DNA of 7,856 bases, taken from NCBI GenBank assembly GCA_007131125.1, contig SLRE01000050.1:1-7856 (forward strand). The letters are read 5' to 3'. Numbering within the stretch: the stretch's first letter is position 1; the number at the start of each line of letters is the position of its first letter. The notes below the pieces were generated by a model, which was not told where the DNA came from, ran no database searches, and saw only the letters and a program-made list of their open reading frames with translations. Below are positions 5,799 through 7,856 of the stretch, in pieces. Source of the DNA: Bacteroidales bacterium (GTDB lineage: Bacteria; Bacteroidota; Bacteroidia; Bacteroidales; UBA7960). The position numbers and the translations under genes are program-made.

Positions 5799-7856
5799 TT
5801 AATTAACTATGAGTTTATTTACTTGAATTTTACCTTCGTTGGAATGTATTCTCATGAAATAAACTCCGCGGTTCATTCCCCCAGTTTCAACAGATGAAGT
5901 GTTCACCAATGACCGAATCAATTTTCCGGTAATGTCAAAAACATCAACCTGTTTTGCCTGAGTGCTGAGCATAACCAGGTCACCCGCTCTGACCGGGTTA
6001 GGATACACTGTGAATTCATCCCGGTTTAAGTCAGTAACTGATGTTGGAACTTTATAGAAATACAGATTGTCAAGGTAGATAGTTGGTGTACCATCGCCCC
6101 CGTCAAATTTTACCTGTATTACATCTTCAAGGTCAACACCGGCAAATTCTGATAAAGGAATGTCGTAGCTTACCCACTGGTTGGGGGTAATGGAAAGGGC
6201 ATAGGCAGTTTCCTCGGGTCCGGTGCTTATCAGTGAAATATTGACAGCTGTAGCATCGCCCGTCCACATATCCAGGTGGAGGGTTTCCATCTCAGACACA
6301 TCAAGTGCTTCGGCAAATTCGATTCCCTGGTAATCGAAGTCTTCGTACTTCAGGGTTTCATTGCCTTCAATCTCTATAATGCTTACCTGGGTTGACTGGT
6401 CCCAGTCGGGGTCGAAGTTGGTTCCTTCCACATTGGCGTAAGCTTCACTGAAAACAGAAATCACATCTTCAGGATCACGTGCCGGGGGTGCAGGAGCGGC
6501 TGTTTCAGGTTCCTCTGGTGGAGTTACTCCTTCTTCACCGAACACGATGTTATCAAAATATATAATATTATCCTGCTCTCTTCCATCATCATCAAAATCG
6601 GGGAAAATAATAATCCGTTTCAACCCACCATATTCTTCCGGGGGGTTAGGCGAATCCGAGAAGTCGAAAACCAGCTCTTCCCACTCGTTAACTACTGTGT
6701 TGGGCACTCTAATTTCACCTGCCGACCAGTCGTTTGGCGGGGCGCCGGCATCAAATTTAATACCCACATCGCTGATAACCGGTTTCCAGACCATGATTCT
6801 GACAATACTGTTATCTTCATCCCATAAAAATTCACCTAAGTAACCTTCCACCGATTCGGTTCCGGCCCAGGGCTGACCAGCTTCCAATGCAGTAAACTTT
6901 GCAACAGTTGAAGAAGGGTTAATATCTGATGGGTCCGGGTTGGGAATAATTTCCAAAGGCGGATTGGTATCATTTTCAAACACGTTCCACTCCCAGTCAG
7001 CTCCAAAACCACCCGGCTCAAAATCAATGGGATGGTTGGGTCCGGTCGGATCGCCGGTGTCCAGGCTAAATGCAACGGTATAGGTTAACTCAACTTCTGT
7101 ATTCGCTGAAGTTACCAAAATACTGGTGGTCCCTGGAATTGCATCGGCGGGCGTTATCTCCGCAGTGGCATCAGGGTCGTTGGTTGTTGCTGTGACATCA
7201 GGAACTTCTGTTGTTCCTTCGGGCAAAACAACCGAATAGTTTAGGATGGACGGCGAAAACCCGTCTACGGTTGTACCATCAACCTGCAGATCGCTCAGGG
7301 TTGCATCACTGCCTTCTTCCACCTCATCGGTGTAGAAGTAGAGGTTGTCCAGGTAAATGGTTTGTGTTCCATCACCTCCGTCAAACTTAAACTGGATCAC
7401 ATCGCTCAAATCCACCGGGGCGAATTCGGATAAAGGGATGTCGTAGCTTACCCATTCGTTGGGGGTAATGGGCAGGGCGTAGGCTGTTTCTACCGGACCT
7501 GGGCTAACAAGGAAGAAATTCACAGAAGTGGCATCTGCTGTCCACATATCCAGGTGGATATAATCCATTTCTGAAGCATCGATCGGGCTTGCAAACTGGG
7601 TTCCCTGGTAGTTGAAATTCTCATACTTGAGGGTAGAACTTCCCTCAATATCAATGATGCTAACCTGGGTTGACTGTCCCCAGTCAGGGAAGAAATCGGT
7701 ATCTTCCACATTGGTAAAAGCATCGCTGAAGATGGAAATTACTTCATTCGGTGGAAGGGCAGGAGGTGTTGGTGCGGCTACATCAGGTTCGTCTGCCGGC
7801 GGATCATCACCCACAGGATGGAAAGTAATGTTGTCGAAATAAACCACATTATCCTG
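5799..7856 (-). CDS. Secreted T9SS cargo protein with repeated putative carbohydrate-binding modules (3' part)
   Basis: The frame is open to the right edge, so only the C-terminal 685 residues are seen; the true start lies outside (a GTG at 7847 is not credible as a start). In order, numbered from the edge: the tail of a beta-sandwich module A (1-12, QDNVVYFDN); module B copy 1 (28-175); a cadherin-like beta-sandwich domain (184-265, ATLSDLQVDG to YTVAF); a full module A (about 275-439, ending QDNIIYFDN); module B copy 2 (454-601); and a type IX sorting domain (616-685, VYPNPV to GVYFMRI to KLIVN). The sorting domain directs export through the T9SS and anchoring at, or release from, the cell surface. 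Modules A and B resemble accessory beta-sandwich modules seen beside glycoside hydrolases in marine Bacteroidota, so an enzyme may lie upstream, but none is visible. The visible part is acidic and has no cysteine. A terminator follows the stop. Confidence 0.88.
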   Translation of the reverse strand, partial: QDNVVYFDNITFHPVGDDPPADEPDVAAPTPPALPPNEVISIFSDAFTNVEDTDFFPDWGQSTQVSIIDIEGSSTLKYENFNYQGTQFASPIDASEMDYIHLDMWTADATSVNFFLVSPGPVETAYALPITPNEWVSYDIPLSEFAPVDLSDVIQFKFDGGDGTQTIYLDNLYFYTDEVEEGSDATLSDLQVDGTTVDGFSPSILNYSVVLPEGTTEVPDVTATTNDPDATAEITPADAIPGTTSILVTSANTEVELTYTVAFSLDTGDPTGPNHPIDFEPGGFGADWEWNVFENDTNPPLEIIPNPDPSDINPSSTVAKFTALEAGQPWAGTESVEGYLGEFLWDEDNSIVRIMVWKPVISDVGIKFDAGAPPNDWSAGEIRVPNTVVNEWEELVFDFSDSPNPPEEYGGLKRIIIFPDFDDDGREQDNIIYFDNIVFGEEGVTPPEEPETAAPAPPARDPEDVISVFSEAYANVEGTNFDPDWDQSTQVSIIEIEGNETLKYEDFDYQGIEFAEALDVSEMETLHLDMWTGDATAVNISLISTGPEETAYALSITPNQWVSYDIPLSEFAGVDLEDVIQVKFDGGDGTPTIYLDNLYFYKVPTSVTDLNRDEFTVYPNPVRAGDLVMLSTQAKQVDVFDITGKLIRSLVNTSSVETGGMNRGVYFMRIHSNEGKIQVNKLIVN
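6054..6497 (-). repeat. Module B, copy 2 of internal repeat
   Basis: This 148-codon segment of the secreted protein aligns without gaps to the segment at 7332-7775. My hand count gives about 73% identical residues, with shared blocks such as WVSYDIPLSEFA and IYLDNLYFY. Copies are 426 codons (1278 bases) apart. This is the copy next to the sorting domain. Confidence 0.9.
7332..7775 (-). repeat. Module B, copy 1 of internal repeat
   Basis: This is the upstream partner of the segment at 6054-6497. It is preceded by the same kind of module A tail (YFDN motif near the right edge) and a proline-rich linker (PTPPALPP), so the duplicated unit includes at least modules A and B. More copies may lie outside the window. 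Confidence 0.9.

Noticed and set aside
5794..5801. Perfect minus-strand TAAGTTTG (-7 consensus) overlapping the T9SS gene stop codon.
   Set aside because: No -33 TTTG lies at the right distance, and any transcript would run at once into the strong terminator at 5754-5785. Most likely chance in AT-rich sequence.

Overview
The window looks like chromosome of a member of the Bacteroidota. Three things point there: promoter elements matching the TTTG / TAnnTTTG consensus of this phylum, a C-terminal type IX secretion (T9SS) sorting domain, and a membrane-anchored propeller/triple-tyrosine/LuxR-type regulator of a kind common in the group. I cannot name a genus.

Layout. The left edge (about 1-180) is a complete tRNA-Cys unit with a promoter element, the tRNA (anticodon GCA, encoded CCA) and an intrinsic terminator. 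Next, on the plus strand, is a ten-helix-type transporter of the bile acid:sodium symporter / ACR3 superfamily (318-1274). It is followed by a type II toxin-antitoxin locus in HigBA order (1394-2068). This locus has a well-formed promoter whose -7 box lies over a perfect inverted repeat, a toxin gene broken by one apparent extra base, and an intact XRE-family antitoxin whose start codon overlaps the toxin stop. A 165-base gap with two small inverted repeats then separates the plus-strand genes from the minus-strand genes.

The right two thirds are all on the minus strand. In the order transcribed they are: the 3' part of a large, repetitive, secreted T9SS protein that runs off the right edge (5799-7856); a strong bidirectional terminator (5754-5785); a small two-helix membrane protein with a soluble C-terminal domain of unknown function (5057-5695); and an 897-residue membrane-bound transcriptional regulator (2234-4927). 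The secreted protein carries putative carbohydrate-binding modules. A membrane sensor-regulator beside it fits a polysaccharide-use locus, but no enzyme, SusC or SusD gene is visible, so that link is inference.

No gene-free stretch exceeds 300 bases. The gaps at 178-317, 1275-1393 and 4928-5056 hold no strong signal beyond the weak sites listed. I did not find a clearly new system. The points most worth checking are the frameshifted toxin with its operator-promoter overlap, the orphan two-helix protein, and the 1.28-kb internal repeat in the secreted protein.
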